A program made the translations under genes and the position numbers. A stretch of 64,000 nucleotides of DNA from Chalara sp. BL73 (lineage: Eukaryota; Ascomycota; Leotiomycetes; Helotiales). This document shows positions 1-12,461 of the stretch, one piece after another. The stretch covers positions 372,001 to 436,000 of the forward strand of contig CAKJVC010000013.1 in assembly GCA_918026815.1 (NCBI GenBank), given 5' to 3'. The number at the start of each line of letters is the position of its first letter. Positions within the stretch are counted from its first letter, which is position 1. Below the pieces are notes generated by a model. The model was not told where the DNA came from, ran no database searches, and worked only from the letters and a program-made list of their open reading frames with translations.

Positions 1-77
1 GAGAATATAGCAGCATTGATTAATCACTCTCAAGGCCTATAGCGCAACCTGCATCTATCTCACCCAACTCCACACAG

Positions 78-2333
78 GTAGTCTGCATCGGACACCCAAC
101 TCCAGTCGTCAGATCCATATCCCTCAGCTGCCTCTTTCGCCAGATCGGGAGACCTATCACCTCCTCTCACCGCACCTAACGCCAGACGGCGGTGTGGTCG
201 AAGCACCATCCCTGTTCTCCAACCACCCCGAGACGTCACCAGATAGGGCGTCGGAAATCGAGGCGCGTTGCGACAAGATGGTCAGTCCTGAAGTGTCAAC
301 GCTAGACGCGCCGAACGCGGGTTGGGTATATATGGAAAGGCTTCTGGAAGGCGATGTGGGTATGGCCCATCTGCTGGACGAAGGGTTCGGCCCTATCCCG
401 ACAACTCCTGCAATGGAGCTTGAAGGGTCTATGGTGGCATCGTCCCTGGTATGTACAGCGCAACTAAACTGCCTTTCAAGCACCCAAGCTGACTAATGGC
501 CTTTTGAAAATACAGGAGAGCCATGAGTACCTAAACGGAATGCGATATAAAGCCATGGTTCGCGATTACGGTCAAGCCTTGGTCTCGGGCTCGGCCACTA
601 CAGTCGACTTTCTCGGCATTTGTGTGAGCGTCGTCTCGCTACCAAGAGAGGTTACTGCTCGCTTTGGAGGGCTCGCTGAGGACATTAACCGTATTAAATA
701 CTACGTGCGTGGTCTGATCGAACCTCAATGTCGAGAAGATGCTGCAGCAGTGTCGACGCAGAAGATAGAGGCGAGTGACCAGCGCCGCTATGTCCAAGGT
801 ACGAAAGAATCCGCGTGGATGGTTTCCTGTATTCTATCCCATACAAGATCGCTAGCTAACGTGTCCGTCCTCGATAGCCTGCCTCTCTGATCCCACTGGG
901 TGAGTAGAGACATGTACACTCAATATTGGAGGCCTGCTAATGCTTAAACAGGATTGCGCTGTTTATCGATCCCTCAACTGCGCAGCGTGCGGTTGAGGAG
1001 GTCGTTCTCGGGGGTTCCCAGACTTCATCACTGACCAAACTTGCCTATACAGTTCTGGCCATCGGCGCGAGAGCGCAGAGCATCGCCCAATTTTCCGAGG
1101 CAGATGCGGAATGGGCCACATACTGCTTCAGATTTGCTCTTGCAGAGGCTAGATCACACCGGTGCGGGAGGGCCTCCGTCCTAGACTTCCAGGTGGGTTG
1201 TTACTACCACCGGACTTACGGTAACCTTTGCTAACGGCCATGTCGAAAGAGCGTAGTTGCACTCGTAAGCTCGCCAACTCGTGGCACCAGTAGGTCGGCC
1301 TGATATGCTTATATCTAACACTTCGCAGTTGTATTATGCCGACACTTACGGCTTGCCGGCCACGTCTGAACTGCTTTGGGAGAGCGTGAGGCTTGCACTT
1401 GACCTACGTCTCAATCGCAAGCAGGCCATTGAGACACTACCAATCTCGGATCACGAACGCTGCTTGGTCCAACAGGCCTTCTGGTACTTATACGCGCTTG
1501 ATAAACGGCTCATGATACGGACCGGGCGGGCATGCGTAAGCTCCCTGTTCTCTGCTCCTTTTTTATGCAGCACCATGAAGGTCACCTCAAGACTTGAGAT
1601 CTAACGGGTCTTAGATGCTCTACAGCGACTTCATTGATCATACCCCATATGGAGCCTCCGCCATCCGAACACTGCCCGAGGGCAATGTTGAAACACCGGC
1701 AGCTATCTGCTCGCTGTACCAGTATGGAGAGCTATGTTCTCGCATGGTCCATATATTATATGAGACTATACCGCCAGGTATAATGTCTGTCGGAGTAGGC
1801 AGAAATATTACGTGTCTTTACCAGGAACTCGTTGCATGGAAAGATGCTGCGCTCCTCCGCTGTGCTGAAACGCAGACTAGGTCGATTGACCGTACCAGGA
1901 TCTTGTCTTACTATTACGAAATGTCTCTCGTGCTATACAGTAAATGGTGGGATGCGATGCCTGCTACCCAGAGCGAGCCCGAGTGGTGCCCCAGTCTCTT
2001 ACAAGGGGTTGTGGACTTCTGTGGCTCGATTGTCTGGTCGGAAGAGAACTTGCTTGACGCAAATCTCTATACGTGAGATTTCTTCAATCTGAAAATTTAC
2101 TATGAAGGTTGAGGGCTAACGCGACTCATAGGTCTGTTGTTTGTCTAGCAATGGCTGGGATTTTTATCATTTTCTCCTCCGCATGTCACGGGCGGTATAT
2201 CGAGAAGTGGCAGGCTTATCTAGTGATATTGACAGGTCTTTACGGTCGTCTTTCTCTCAAGTTTCTAGTCCCATTGGCCGAGATTAGCCGTATAAGTAGT
2301 ATAACCCAGGATATAGCACGAGGGACGCAATAG
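78..2333 (+). CDS. Fungal-specific transcription factor (fungal_trans domain), 5' end outside window
   Basis: Likely the regulatory part of a Zn2Cys6-type transcription factor acting in the nucleus. The part in the window has no zinc cluster; the open frame reaches back past 194 without an ATG, to a possible acceptor at 76-77, so the DNA-binding domain should lie left of the window. Eight exons join in frame: ..448, 516-798, 878-899, 952-1192, 1250-1264, 1329-1535, 1615-2072, 2132-2333 (561 codons from 194). Two are micro-exons of 22 and 15 nt, and every junction has GT/AG and keeps the frame. Family-like stretches are IALFIDPSTAQRAVEEVV, LAYTVLAIGARAQ and QAFWYLYALDKRLMIRTGRA, which match the middle of fungal_trans (the aromatic-rich W-x-L-Y-x-L-D-x-R-L block). 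No target pathway can be inferred. The domain call is strong; exact exon 1 is not known. Confidence 0.8.
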
Positions 2334-5056
2334 GCAAGAGCATCAAAGATTCATCCGGAGTAGAGTGCTTAGAAATAATCAGAAAGGCGAGGTGTGCCCT
2401 GATCTATGACAGACAGCGCTGGGTACGAAACCAATAAGCCACCTTAGGTTAAATTTAGCATGCCGATAACGTGTGGTGCACTGACAATGCAAGGTTAGCC
2501 AGAATTTTGCTATGGCATGTACCATACTATGAAGTGGGATTTTAATCTAAACATCTAGTTATGCAAATATCAAGCCATTATATCGATAAAAAGCCAGCCT
2601 CAAGTGTTTAAATAGTCATGTGTATCGGTGGAAAGATTTGCGAGTATACTCTACGCCTCAAAGGCAAGTGGCTGATTTTAGCACCAACACTAAATCTTTT
2701 TGCCGCAATCAACACCCTAACTTGGAACATTTTTACTAGTACAAGAAGTTAATTTAATTTGTAGAAAGTAAGTCCGCGAATAGGTCTCAAAATCTAATAA
2801 ACATTGACAAGCACGTAATAAAATGACAAAGTAGTAACAGGATCAAAATTCGGCCCTTTAATTCTCAGCCAGGGATCCAGGTTCCCTTGTCGCCCAAGTA
2901 ATAAGCGAAGGAAACATTTAAGCTCATGTCCTAAGCTAGTATTATCATTATACTCTCTATCTACAACCTGTTTTGGACAATCATTAGAACGCCTCGCATA
3001 TCCATTGCTGAAATAAGGCGCAGTTGCTCACAGTAGAGCCTGGAGTGAATCAGCACTGCTCATGAACATTACCGGTAAAGCCCCCGTTGCTTAATGCCAG
3101 AATGAAAGCATCACCCAACAAATTTAACATTTCCAGGCGTAACATTGAATCACCGTTCCTCCTTTGCCTGGGCAAACTGTTGACCCCTTGGCGGCTAACG
3201 GTGACTAGCGGATAACCGATGGTGGTACGAACATGTGAACTTTGGCACACAAACGGACCTCAGCTGCGGCTCCTCTCGCTGCTGGGATGTATGCCCCTTG
3301 TTCTCTGGTACGGCATAACCTTTCGTGGCACGACAAACAACACTTGAATATCCTAAGCACCGTCCCTGTAGAACTAAAGGCAGGAGAGTGGCAGGAAACT
3401 GGCATGTGAAAGAAGTTCAGTGATCAGTTTGGATATGGCAAGATCAACGCTCGTGCCATAGTAGAGGCTGGAAAGGCGCACCAACGCCTATGGCAGCAGG
3501 CATCACGAGACTCAATGAGTCTGATCATCGAACGGCCTATTCCGGAGGGCGATCAGGGAGTACCAGCGGCATATATAATTACGCCAACGGCTACGGGCGG
3601 CGCAAAGCTGAGCGGCGTTAAGCATGTTACGGCAACTATCACGGCGGCTCACTAGAGGCGGAGCGACCACTCGGTGCAGCTGATGAACCAAGTCGGCTAG
3701 CGCGATTACAGCCACCGAGAAGGTTTTCACAGGTATGTAAACTCCTCTGCCCCTTGACGTTAATCAGACGCTAGGGTGCCGTACCGCTCCCCCCTCGTAC
3801 CACTCATTTGTCACGGTCGCTAAGTATAGAACTCCTAGGGTGAGCATGGACCAGGTAGCTGGACGCTACAGTACGTATTCAGATACAAATGCTAACGGGC
3901 ACGTGGGAAATATCTCCTCTTGGGAGCCAAGCTCTGGGGTGAGAGCATCGATGTCATAGCTACGGAACATGTCCCCCCTCCCTACTAACACAGTCTGTTC
4001 TCGTAGCTGCCGATGACAGCCTTCCTTCAGCCACGCCTGTTGGTATGCCAACGAAGTTCGCCTCGCCCCGCCTCGTCGCTTATTAAGTAATGATTGGTTA
4101 TACGCACTTTGTGTCTTGGTACTTACCAGTGGTAGTAGTCAGCTCGCAATCAGGGCCTCTATAGCACGGCGCAGGCGAGGCGCTCGTATCAGCGGTATGG
4201 ATAGGGACTCGGATGTTGCTGGTGAAGTAGAGAGCATTTCTGGCGCACGTTACATCAAAAGTCGATCATGCAAATAAACCAGCAAGACTGGAGGGTGCTG
4301 CATTGCTGGGAAGCATAGAGCAAGTAAGGAAGTCATATGGTACAACGGTTAATATTTGTCACTCAACTAGCACGGGCCTTCCCCTGGAAAGGTCCCGCTC
4401 TTTGATCTTGACTTGGTTTGGACTTTTTAAGCGAAAGGCCAGTCCTAATAAATTCGCTTGGCTCAAAATGTATTATTATTTAAAATAAGTCGTCTTAAGT
4501 GAAAAAACTGGAAGGCAGTCTTGTTAGTCGAGTGACAACTATTGACTGCTGTACCTTCATAGTAATGTTGGTGGCCACATATCTTTAGCGTTTGGCATTG
4601 GCCATTCGCAGGAATTCACGGCTGCAGAATCATTCAAAATCTACATCCTTAGAAGTAACAACTAGCCATGATTTCCTACAGCCTTTGTTCGAAGTTCTGA
4701 CAGATTCGAGAGATACCGACACAGGCATGTCTTGAATGTCTAATTTGTTGCAACCTTTCGTAACCATTTCACCGCACTTTCCTGTACCACTGACACGGCT
4801 GACTAATATCAGTATATCAGTACCTCCTGTTCGTGTTGTCTCCTCGCCCGTTTGGCAATTTGACCAGAATAGATCTTCTTATTTAAATCAGTCTTAGGTA
4901 GAGACGCATGCTTAAAATAAAGTAAATGGTTTAAATGCCCCCTGCCCACAATTAGCAATGTTATTGGTTTGCATGATTCTCCACAGTTTCTATTGGTCCA
5001 GCTAGATTATTTTAACAAGGGGGTGTTCGCACTTGTTGCGCTTTTACTGTAGAAAA
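2334..5056. other. Intergenic region, no supported gene
   Basis: About 2.7 kb without a convincing coding region. Short open frames occur on both strands but none has a domain, a signal peptide or consistent splice signals. The stretch 3480-4260 is visibly richer in G+C than its AT-rich flanks and could be an old insertion, but I cannot assign it to any element. Confidence 0.5.
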
Positions 5057-5071
5057 TTACACTCGGTGTAA
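5057..5071. promoter_or_regulatory. Perfect palindrome TTACAC-TCG-GTGTAA
   Basis: A 6-bp inverted repeat with a 3-bp spacer lies about 210 bp upstream of the start codon of the secreted protein at 5283. Palindromes of this size and position are typical of sites for dimeric fungal regulators. That it is an operator is inference; only the symmetry and position are seen. Confidence 0.3.
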
Positions 5072-5188
5072 ATGATTACCCATTTCTCGCTGGTGGATAC
5101 ACCTAATAAATCCCCATCATGGTAATGTCGCAGTGATTATCTACCCGTTTCCCGTCGTCAGAGTGGCCCAGGTTATACATTCTATCAC

Positions 5189-5196
5189 TATAAAAG
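5189..5196 (+). promoter_or_regulatory. TATA box (TATAAAAG)
   Basis: TATAAAAG lies 94 bp upstream of the ATG at 5283, a suitable position for the core promoter of the small secreted protein gene with a 5' leader of about 60 nt. Confidence 0.5.
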
Positions 5197-5282
5197 CGAC
5201 ATCTGGCCTTCGATAGATTGTCACGCTTCACTATCGTCGATACCTCCCTCGCGCAAGATCCAATATCCCAGGTGCTGTGAAA

Positions 5283-5637
5283 ATGCGATTTTCTATTCTC
5301 CTCGCGACGATCCTCCCGGCCGCAGCATTGGCGCTGCCAGCTGCGGCCCCACAGCCAGACACCATTGAGGCACGAAGGGAATATTTTACGCATTGCCAAG
5401 TAGTCGCTTCTGCTGTGAAATATCGCACATGCCCCAGCACAAGCTGTACGGCGGTTGGTCAGTACCCCAACGGCAAAGTTGTCGACGTGGTAAAGACGCC
5501 GTTAGATGATATTCCGTATGTGTTCCTGATGTGTCGACCCAGTCTCGATAGTTTTCGTCTAACAAACACTTTACAGTGCATGGCTGAAGCTCAAAAACGG
5601 ATACTACGTCAATTCTTACTGGTGTCTCCCAGCGTAA
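5283..5637 (+). CDS. Small secreted Cys-containing SH3b-like protein (97 aa)
   Basis: Two exons, 5283-5515 and 5577-5637, joined across a 61-nt intron (donor GTATGT, branch CTAAC, acceptor TTACAG) encode 97 residues. I chose the ATG at 5283 because it opens directly into a signal peptide (MRFSILLATILPAAALALPA). The mature part has the pattern of fungal bacterial-type SH3 (SH3b/SH3_3) domains: VVASAVKYRTCPSTSCTAVG at the start and WLKLKNGYYVNSYWCLPA at the end. Four Cys remain after the signal peptide, enough for two disulphides. A dibasic site (EARREYF) follows the signal peptide and could be a Kex2-type cut. Such small secreted SH3b proteins are common in fungi and are thought to bind cell-wall or glycan ligands; function here is unknown and an effector role is only a possibility. 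A TATA box and a palindrome lie upstream. Confidence 0.7.
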
Positions 5638-8114
5638 ATGGATGCTTGGCAGCAATGCCCTGCCAGTAGAAACTTGAGGTATGTGGCTATGGCCAATTAA
5701 TCAGTACAGGTGGCAGCAGACTCTAACAAAGAACAGCTCGATATATTTGTATACACCACCATTTTGGAAGGACTTTGGGTTATGTTTCCGAGGGGTTGTC
5801 ATTGGGGACACTCTGAAAAACATCTTGGGAGACCAGCTAAAGGGATCAGGAAAATGCTCCAAGAGCCTAGAAGATTTAGCCATCTTCACAGCAGATAGAT
5901 GCTTTAAGATACAGAAGAGCCATATATTAGTTACCTTCGGTGTTAATATTAATGTCTCTTATTGCCAAGCATTCTTCATAAATTACTCTGTCGGTTATAT
6001 AAATCTGAATCTACTCATTTCTTTCCCGGGGCTCATTTTACACCCAAGTGCACTGAGGATTCAAAGGAACTAAGGGAATAAGAGCAGCGCAGGTTCGCCG
6101 GTACCCTCCGTTTTCAAGGAATTCATTCCGCGAGATTGGACAAGGTAAAGGATACCAAGGAGTGCTGCAGAGGTACAAATAGATTTCCCATAAATATACA
6201 TGGTTCAAACATACACAACAGGCCGCGCAGTGGAATGCGGTTCGCCTTTAACTTTAGGGTTCAATGACGCTGCCTCTTTGGTTTATGGTGAAGCTTCAAC
6301 CGGTGCTTGACCTATGCCGTTGCATTTTTTGATCTGATGCCACTACTGCTGCTGAATTTGAGGAGTAACTTACTTGGATTAAACCTAGGAGGGGTGAAGG
6401 AAAGGCAGTGATGCTGCTCCCGCATCTCCACCAATGTCGCATCCTCCTCTAGTCTCTATAGGGCCTTGTCTTTAAATTGCATGTCTTTGAGTCCAATATT
6501 TCTGAATTGATCAGTAGTTTAAGTACCCGACATATGTGGCAGTTTGAACTCGAGATTGTATGTTGTATTATCCCCGATCCTGGTGAGTTTGAGAAAGCCA
6601 CGGAAGGCCGATTCCGATACTCAGCCTACCGCGTATATCCACCAAACTGGGCTCTATAACGCTCTTGTAGACCGACACACGCCTCCGTCACTTTGGGTCA
6701 TATAAACAGTCTCCCATAAAACTATCTCTCCAGCCTACCCACCACTATACTGCCAGGAAACCACCTAACCGCCGCTGCTAACATGCCTCACCCCACAGCT
6801 GTTTTATGGCCGCTTCGCAATATCCTGCCAGATTTCACCTCTCCGCCAGGTCCGACTATATCCCGCAGGGGTTTCTATACCAAAACACAAGCCTACGGCT
6901 CTAGCAGTGTTTCCCTCCTATTAACCAAATGGTGCGGTTGTTTTCCTTGATATACTCAACCCACCAGCCTGCTGTTGGCAGCACCGATGCCCCAGCCACC
7001 ACCAAAGTTCTAGCCTTCCTGCCATGTATGGTGTGCGGTCGCGTTTCGTGATAGGCATGTAGGGTACTCGCACGCGTTCATCCTCGGGTCTGCCTCTGCA
7101 TAGACTTCTTGAGCCAACTGTCGCCGTGCCATCCGACTGTTCCCCCTGACCATGTATCCTCTATCGCCATACTCCTCATCCAGGCTCGCCCATCACCTGC
7201 AATGCCCCAAACCCTGGCTTCCTCCTTCTTTAACGACTGCCCTGTGTCTCTCCTATAACAAGCCCTTCCAACCACGTTCGCCCTTCACTGAGTGCTGCCA
7301 TCAAGACGAGGACTCACACACTCTTTCGTGCCCTGGTTGGTCGATGAAAACTCTGCAACCCCACCATAGAGGTGTCCTACCCATCAGATGTGAGCATTGC
7401 TCCTTGGGCTACCATTGTCATAGATGTAAGTAGCGTACCTGCTTGCGAGGCAAGGAATTGAATGGTCGGATGGGTTTGATTACCTATTTTGCTGAAAGTT
7501 CTCTGTTCTGAATACAGCAATGCCGCGGCGTCGCGCGACTAGCGCCTCAATACCACACAGCAACCCCACCGGCTCCAGCTGAATGCGTTTGACTCCCATC
7601 GGCTCTGCATACTACCTAGGTAAGTACAAGTTTGTACCGGCACCACGTATAGGTAGGAGTTTGACTTTGCCAGCCGTTGAATCGTTGAATTGGGGTTGTT
7701 CGGTAATTTGTGAGGCTCTGCTCAGGCATGCTCAGGCATGCTCGCCTCAACCCAGGCTAGAGACTAAAACGGCCCAGCGAAAAAAAGGTCAAAAAGGAAA
7801 AATCCTGGGTATATGAGTATTAAAAATATTTAGTAGTATAATTAATTTCGTTTAGTAAAAATCGTACAAGCATTTTTTAACAGTTCTTTTTATTAATATT
7901 TTTAAACATTGTCACCGTAGCAAGCTCACTTCCACAGTCACATCTGCGGCTCTAGGCCACCCCAGCGCTATACTCAGGCCGTTTTAGAAAATACATCAAC
8001 AACCTCGCCTAACAGGCTATGGTGTGCGCCAGACCGACCCCCAGTGAACCCCCCACACAGAACCTATTTACGCCAGCGCTGCAAAAGACGGCTGCTACCA
8101 CTTCAATCATTACC
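5638..8114. other. Intergenic region, no supported gene
   Basis: About 2.5 kb with only short, unrelated open frames. The part 6650-7600 is C-rich on the plus strand but I see no domain or conserved motif. The stretch 7810-7910 is strongly AT-rich. One short tandem repeat lies at 7721-7743. Confidence 0.45.
7721..7743. repeat. Short tandem repeat, 10-bp unit CTCAGGCATG
   Basis: Two perfect copies of CTCAGGCATG followed by the first three bases of a third. Simple slippage repeat with no visible function. Confidence 0.7.
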
Positions 8115-10434
8115 TTACACAACTGTGATTCTGTATATTCCATTCCCCACATGTTCTTCAAATTCAAACCAGTCATCGTTATGAGGTGAACCCCAACCTG
8201 CCCGATAGTCAATTGCATGGGGCCTGCAAGCAAAATACATGAATCCAACCCTTCGGAATTGGCCCTTTTGTACGCCTGTCGGTTGAAGGATTAGACTGCA
8301 AGCCATTTTCTCCTGCCGCAGATTTCGCTTTGGCCACAGCAACGGCATGCAGTGCAAGTTGTGATGGGTTTCGCTGTGATCTTTGTAGACCAAGTTCTCC
8401 TCCGTCCATCTCCCATTGATTTTCCAATCCCCATAGTAATCTAGTCTGTGTGAATCATTCTTCCATCTGAATTCTATCGTCATTAACGGTCCCCGTAACC
8501 TGATTGAGCCACCTTTGAGTGCTCCTGTAGGGTCAGAACCTAGAGGCTCGACGGATGCCTCTAACGTTTCAGCGATTTGCAGTCCAGAATCTTCTGCTGA
8601 GATTTTGATCACACTTGTTTTTCCGTCGAGGCTAGCCCATGACCAGGAAGGTGCTCTGTATACCTTCGATTGTGTCCTTCGCTGCTGCATATACCAGCAC
8701 AGTTCAGGAATAAGATTCATTTTCCACAATCCAGCTAGATAATCCGAACTCTCGGTTTTCATACTTGATATAAAAGCCTTTGCGAGACCAGATATGGCGA
8801 TTAACTTGTCGCTCTGTATAGTCAAGTTGCATGATGTGTAATCTTGCACAATCGTGTGCCACAGCTTCAACCTGGCTAAACTTCCTGTATGAAAGCCCGC
8901 CGAGGTAGGTAAGAAACCAAGAGGAACAGCAACATCAAGGGGCTGGTAGTTTGGTTTGAGAGTACTTAAGTGAAAATTTTGTTTGAGATCTGGAAACCCA
9001 TCGAGGTGTGTTTCGCAGGCAGCATGTTGGTGACACTCCCAGTACATTTGTTGCCCGAAATGCAAAACTCTTCGCGACAAGAGGCGCTCCTGTACGACCC
9101 AGCCTCTTTGCATTAAAGGCCCGTTGAATAGCTGAGATTCATGAAATTCGGGAGGATATACATGCCACAGGCTGTTTATTCCGTCTTCCGAGAAAGATTC
9201 GACGTAGCAGTCTCGACGAACTGTCGGTCTACTACTATGAAAGAGCCCACCACTGGCATCGACAGATGCGCTTGCGGCTAAGTTGCAAAGCCCATTTGAG
9301 TACACGGAACCCATCATGCTTGCTTCCTGGACCCAGTCCTCTTCAGAGTCTTGGAGGATGCATAAGGAGTCTATCCAAAGATAATTAGCTCCGAGTAGCA
9401 AAGTCATCTCGACTGCATCACTAAAGGTCTTCGGCAGGCTCGAGGCTCTCACTCCAGATGCCAGGTCATAGAAACTGTCTCTTGTAAGAGTTGGTATTTT
9501 AAGAGTACCCCAGCAATGGCTCAATGTCACATATTGCGCATCAAGTACCGCACGATTCTCTTGAGTATGTATCAGGCGGACCCAATTGTCGTCCTCTTGT
9601 AAAAATACCTCAAGGAGCCGGGTAGGCACTTGCTTGGAGCTGCCTTCTGACTGCCCATGCGGACGGCAAAAACTATGACTACTTAGGCAATCTTGCAGCC
9701 AGCGCTTAGCAAGAAGTTTAGGCCACTCTCTATTATAATTTATATTCAGGCTAGCAACTTGGGCCTTATCTAGAAGGGATGTCATTAGATATTAAAGAAA
9801 TATGGGCAGCGGAGTTAAATGAGATACCTTTAGTGATACGGTCTAGCTTGAATGCTTGGTATGCGTCATTCATTGTCGAGTTTCCCCAGCGGCGGGTGCG
9901 AATAGATCTGACTGTTGAAAATTGGATCCAGAATTCAAGATCGATCCTTGTTACTCTGCTATTGTAAACTAGATCTCTTTCCGGTGTAATTGTTTGATGA
10001 GAGTCTAATGTTGAATGACGATAAACAACGAATGGCTTGGGTACGCGGCCAGAAGATTTGGGTTTCCCATCCTGGGTCTTAGTCGAAGGGTCGGCGTGCT
10101 TGCTGTCAACCTCCTCCTTCAACTCCAAGAAGGGCTCCGGGTCATGCGCCTCATCGCTGTCAAGAGATATGTCTTCGATAAGCATTTGAGATTTTTCTTC
10201 AATCGTGGCATTGTCATGGCACACATGCCGTCTCCAATAATCCTCGAAGCACTTCTCCCACAGAATCAAGCATATTATACATTCTTCAAGAGCTGCTCGC
10301 CGAAGATCAGTGATTCTTGCTTGGTGGGGATGCCGTAGACGTATCCTTGTCTGGTAAGGCTCTCTTCCATTTACAAAGGAATCTGGCTGGTGGAATCTTC
10401 CCCGGAACAGCTTTTGGCAAACTTCACAGAGCAT
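8115..10434 (-). CDS. HET-domain protein (heterokaryon incompatibility), intact
   Basis: Two exons on the minus strand, 10434-9828 and 9769-8115, joined by a 58-nt intron (9827-9770, donor GTATCT, acceptor TTCTAG), give a 753-residue protein. The ATG at 10434 begins MLCEVCQKLF, a common opening of this class with paired Cys. The HET core is complete: LDAQYVTLSHCWG, then LWIDSLCILQDSEEDWVQEA, SVYSNGLCNLAASAS with GGLF, and the downstream block QRGWVVQERLLSRRVLHF and YWECHQ. Proteins of this family take part in allorecognition and regulated cell death after fusion of unlike strains; HET domains are TIR-like. The C-terminal third has no recognised partner domain. A second HET gene, broken, lies at 51.2-53.0 kb. 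Confidence 0.9.
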
Positions 10435-12461
10435 GGTGAAATCAAAACCAAATCCGAGATTTAGCTGCTGGAGATCCCAAGAGCGAGTCTAAATTCCCAA
10501 GCAGACTTCAGCCAATCAATTGGAAGGGAAGCTGTCATGCACGATGGATGCAAAAAGCATTCGTTAACATGCAATAAGAACTTTAGTTCCAAATCGAATG
10601 AGCCAAGTTTTCAATGAAATCGCCAAGTTTTCCGATCTACTCTGGGTGCTACGGTAATATAAAGACTTCATTGACGACTGTAAAATTGGCTGCCATGCCG
10701 CTTTTTTTGTGTCGAGAATATGTTGTCGCACCGAGGGGGAACACTCAGTGTGTTGAATTCGTTAAAGTCGTCTATACCTGAGGCATTGGATTTTTTTCAG
10801 CCACACGTAACAGCAAAGGTAAATATAGCCGAAGGCGTTTCTGGCGGTCGCAATCAAATTTATAGGCATTTTACCCTTTGTTTTCGAAGATCACTCTCCA
10901 TGAATATTAGCTATATCGTTGCTTAAACTGCTGCAGTGCAGAGAATTATGAACATCATTTAGGCATAGAAAGTCCACGGTGTAAATCAAGAAGGGTTAGA
11001 AGAGAACACCATCAATAATAAGCAAAGTGTAATTAAACTCCCTTGTATAAGTTCTCTAGGAAGGGTCGTATGGTTAGCAAATACAAATAGTTGACAGCCG
11101 GATCCAGGCATCAAGATACGATTATGTGTAATTTTAGATCAAAATTTTCGAGTTTTAGTCGCAATAATCAAATGAATTACGGGATTTTCGCCTCACAGGG
11201 ACATCGGTTAGATTTCTAGCAGTGGGTTATACAGAATATTGTTTTCACTCCTCCTCAATTGCACTTAACAGAGGCGTTACCTCCTCCCAGTGGTAGACAT
11301 GCCCTAGCAGCCCTTCAACATTACACCGATTTTGTTTGGTAATATTACTTGACAAGAGCTTCTGATTGCTGGAAGCAACGAACAATTTGCATGTCATTAA
11401 ACTTCTATAGTCTTGGTGCACTTTGAGCATTTAGCCTGATGCATTTGAGAATTGTCTGTTGTTCTGGGCTGTCTGGTCTGATGGTTATCTTTGAGAACTT
11501 TTGTATTGGAGGCTAACTATGGCATAGGGCTGACGTTAAGCCCATGGTTTGATTACACAATAAGGGGCGTGAATCGGTCCTCTCTAAGCGAAAGTAGTAT
11601 GGAGACGCATTTGAACCCACAACCCTCCAAATCTCAGCTAAAGTGTTTGATTGTGTAATAGAGGGTCTAAATCGCTCCCCTTAAATCCAGGTGGACCCCT
11701 CAATTCTAAAAATAGGCTGAGCTGTTACTTGCCCTCACGATCTACAATTCTAAACGGACCACATTCTGTCCTCAGATGCTCGCTTTTGTTCTTTCTACTG
11801 CACTAGACAAGGTTCTCATTTTGAAGAATCATCAAATCCCTGCTAGCGCCTAATCGATATTGCCGGGTTATCTCTACCGTGGAGAAACAACCAGGGAATT
11901 CCTGAGTCGCATCCCTTCGGCGCCCATATGCGTATTATCTACCATTGGTTAGCGGTCGGGCCGCTAATTAAATTATACTCGTATTCACAGCGCTGAAACA
12001 CGATTTTCAGCTAGGCTGTGGCGCAGGTTTATGCACCGGCACTGGACTTCCATGAGTTGTGGGGGAAAAGCTTAAGATTAGCCACAAGAAGCTCGCTTCC
12101 GAGGCTAACGTCGTGAAAACGGGGAGTCCCTCTTGGCCTCCATATTTTTGGTTCGCATAGCTTTGCACTTTGTCCGTCGCCTTGTTCTGCGACTTAAACA
12201 GAAAAAATGAACCCGATGGGCGGGCAAAGGGGTAGAGAAGGCTTTCTGAATACGATCGCGTTAATGCACAGAGCAACACGGTCCACTGAGCTACAGCTTA
12301 TAGAGTCGGCCACATGGCGACGACAATAGCTCTCGTTTACACCCTTTTCACTCTCATTTTTACTCAACTTTTGGCTTGCGCTGTCCTTCGCTATAGAGTT
12401 ACCTGTTCGTCACTTAGCAAAATATTAAGTACTATAATTAGCCTCTCCGCTTCTTACCGCA
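10435..12461. other. Intergenic region with a degenerate repeat, no supported gene
   Basis: No coding region is convincing. Near 11549-11590 and 11645-11688 two related ~40-bp stretches occur. They begin with ATTACACAAT and ATTGTGTAAT, which are also exact reverse complements, so the pair may be the remains of a small inverted-repeat element. The minus strand near 12270-12300 carries a TAGCTCAGTGG string like a tRNA A-box, but no folded tRNA follows. Confidence 0.4.

Noticed and set aside
157..483. Minus-strand open frame over the transcription factor exon
   Set aside because: Antisense shadow of the real plus-strand exon; no motif of its own.
12255..12315. tRNA-like string on the minus strand (TAGCTCAGTGG)
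   Set aside because: Only an A-box-like motif is present. No anticodon arm, B-box (GGTTCGAATCC) or acceptor stem can be paired, so it is not a tRNA gene.
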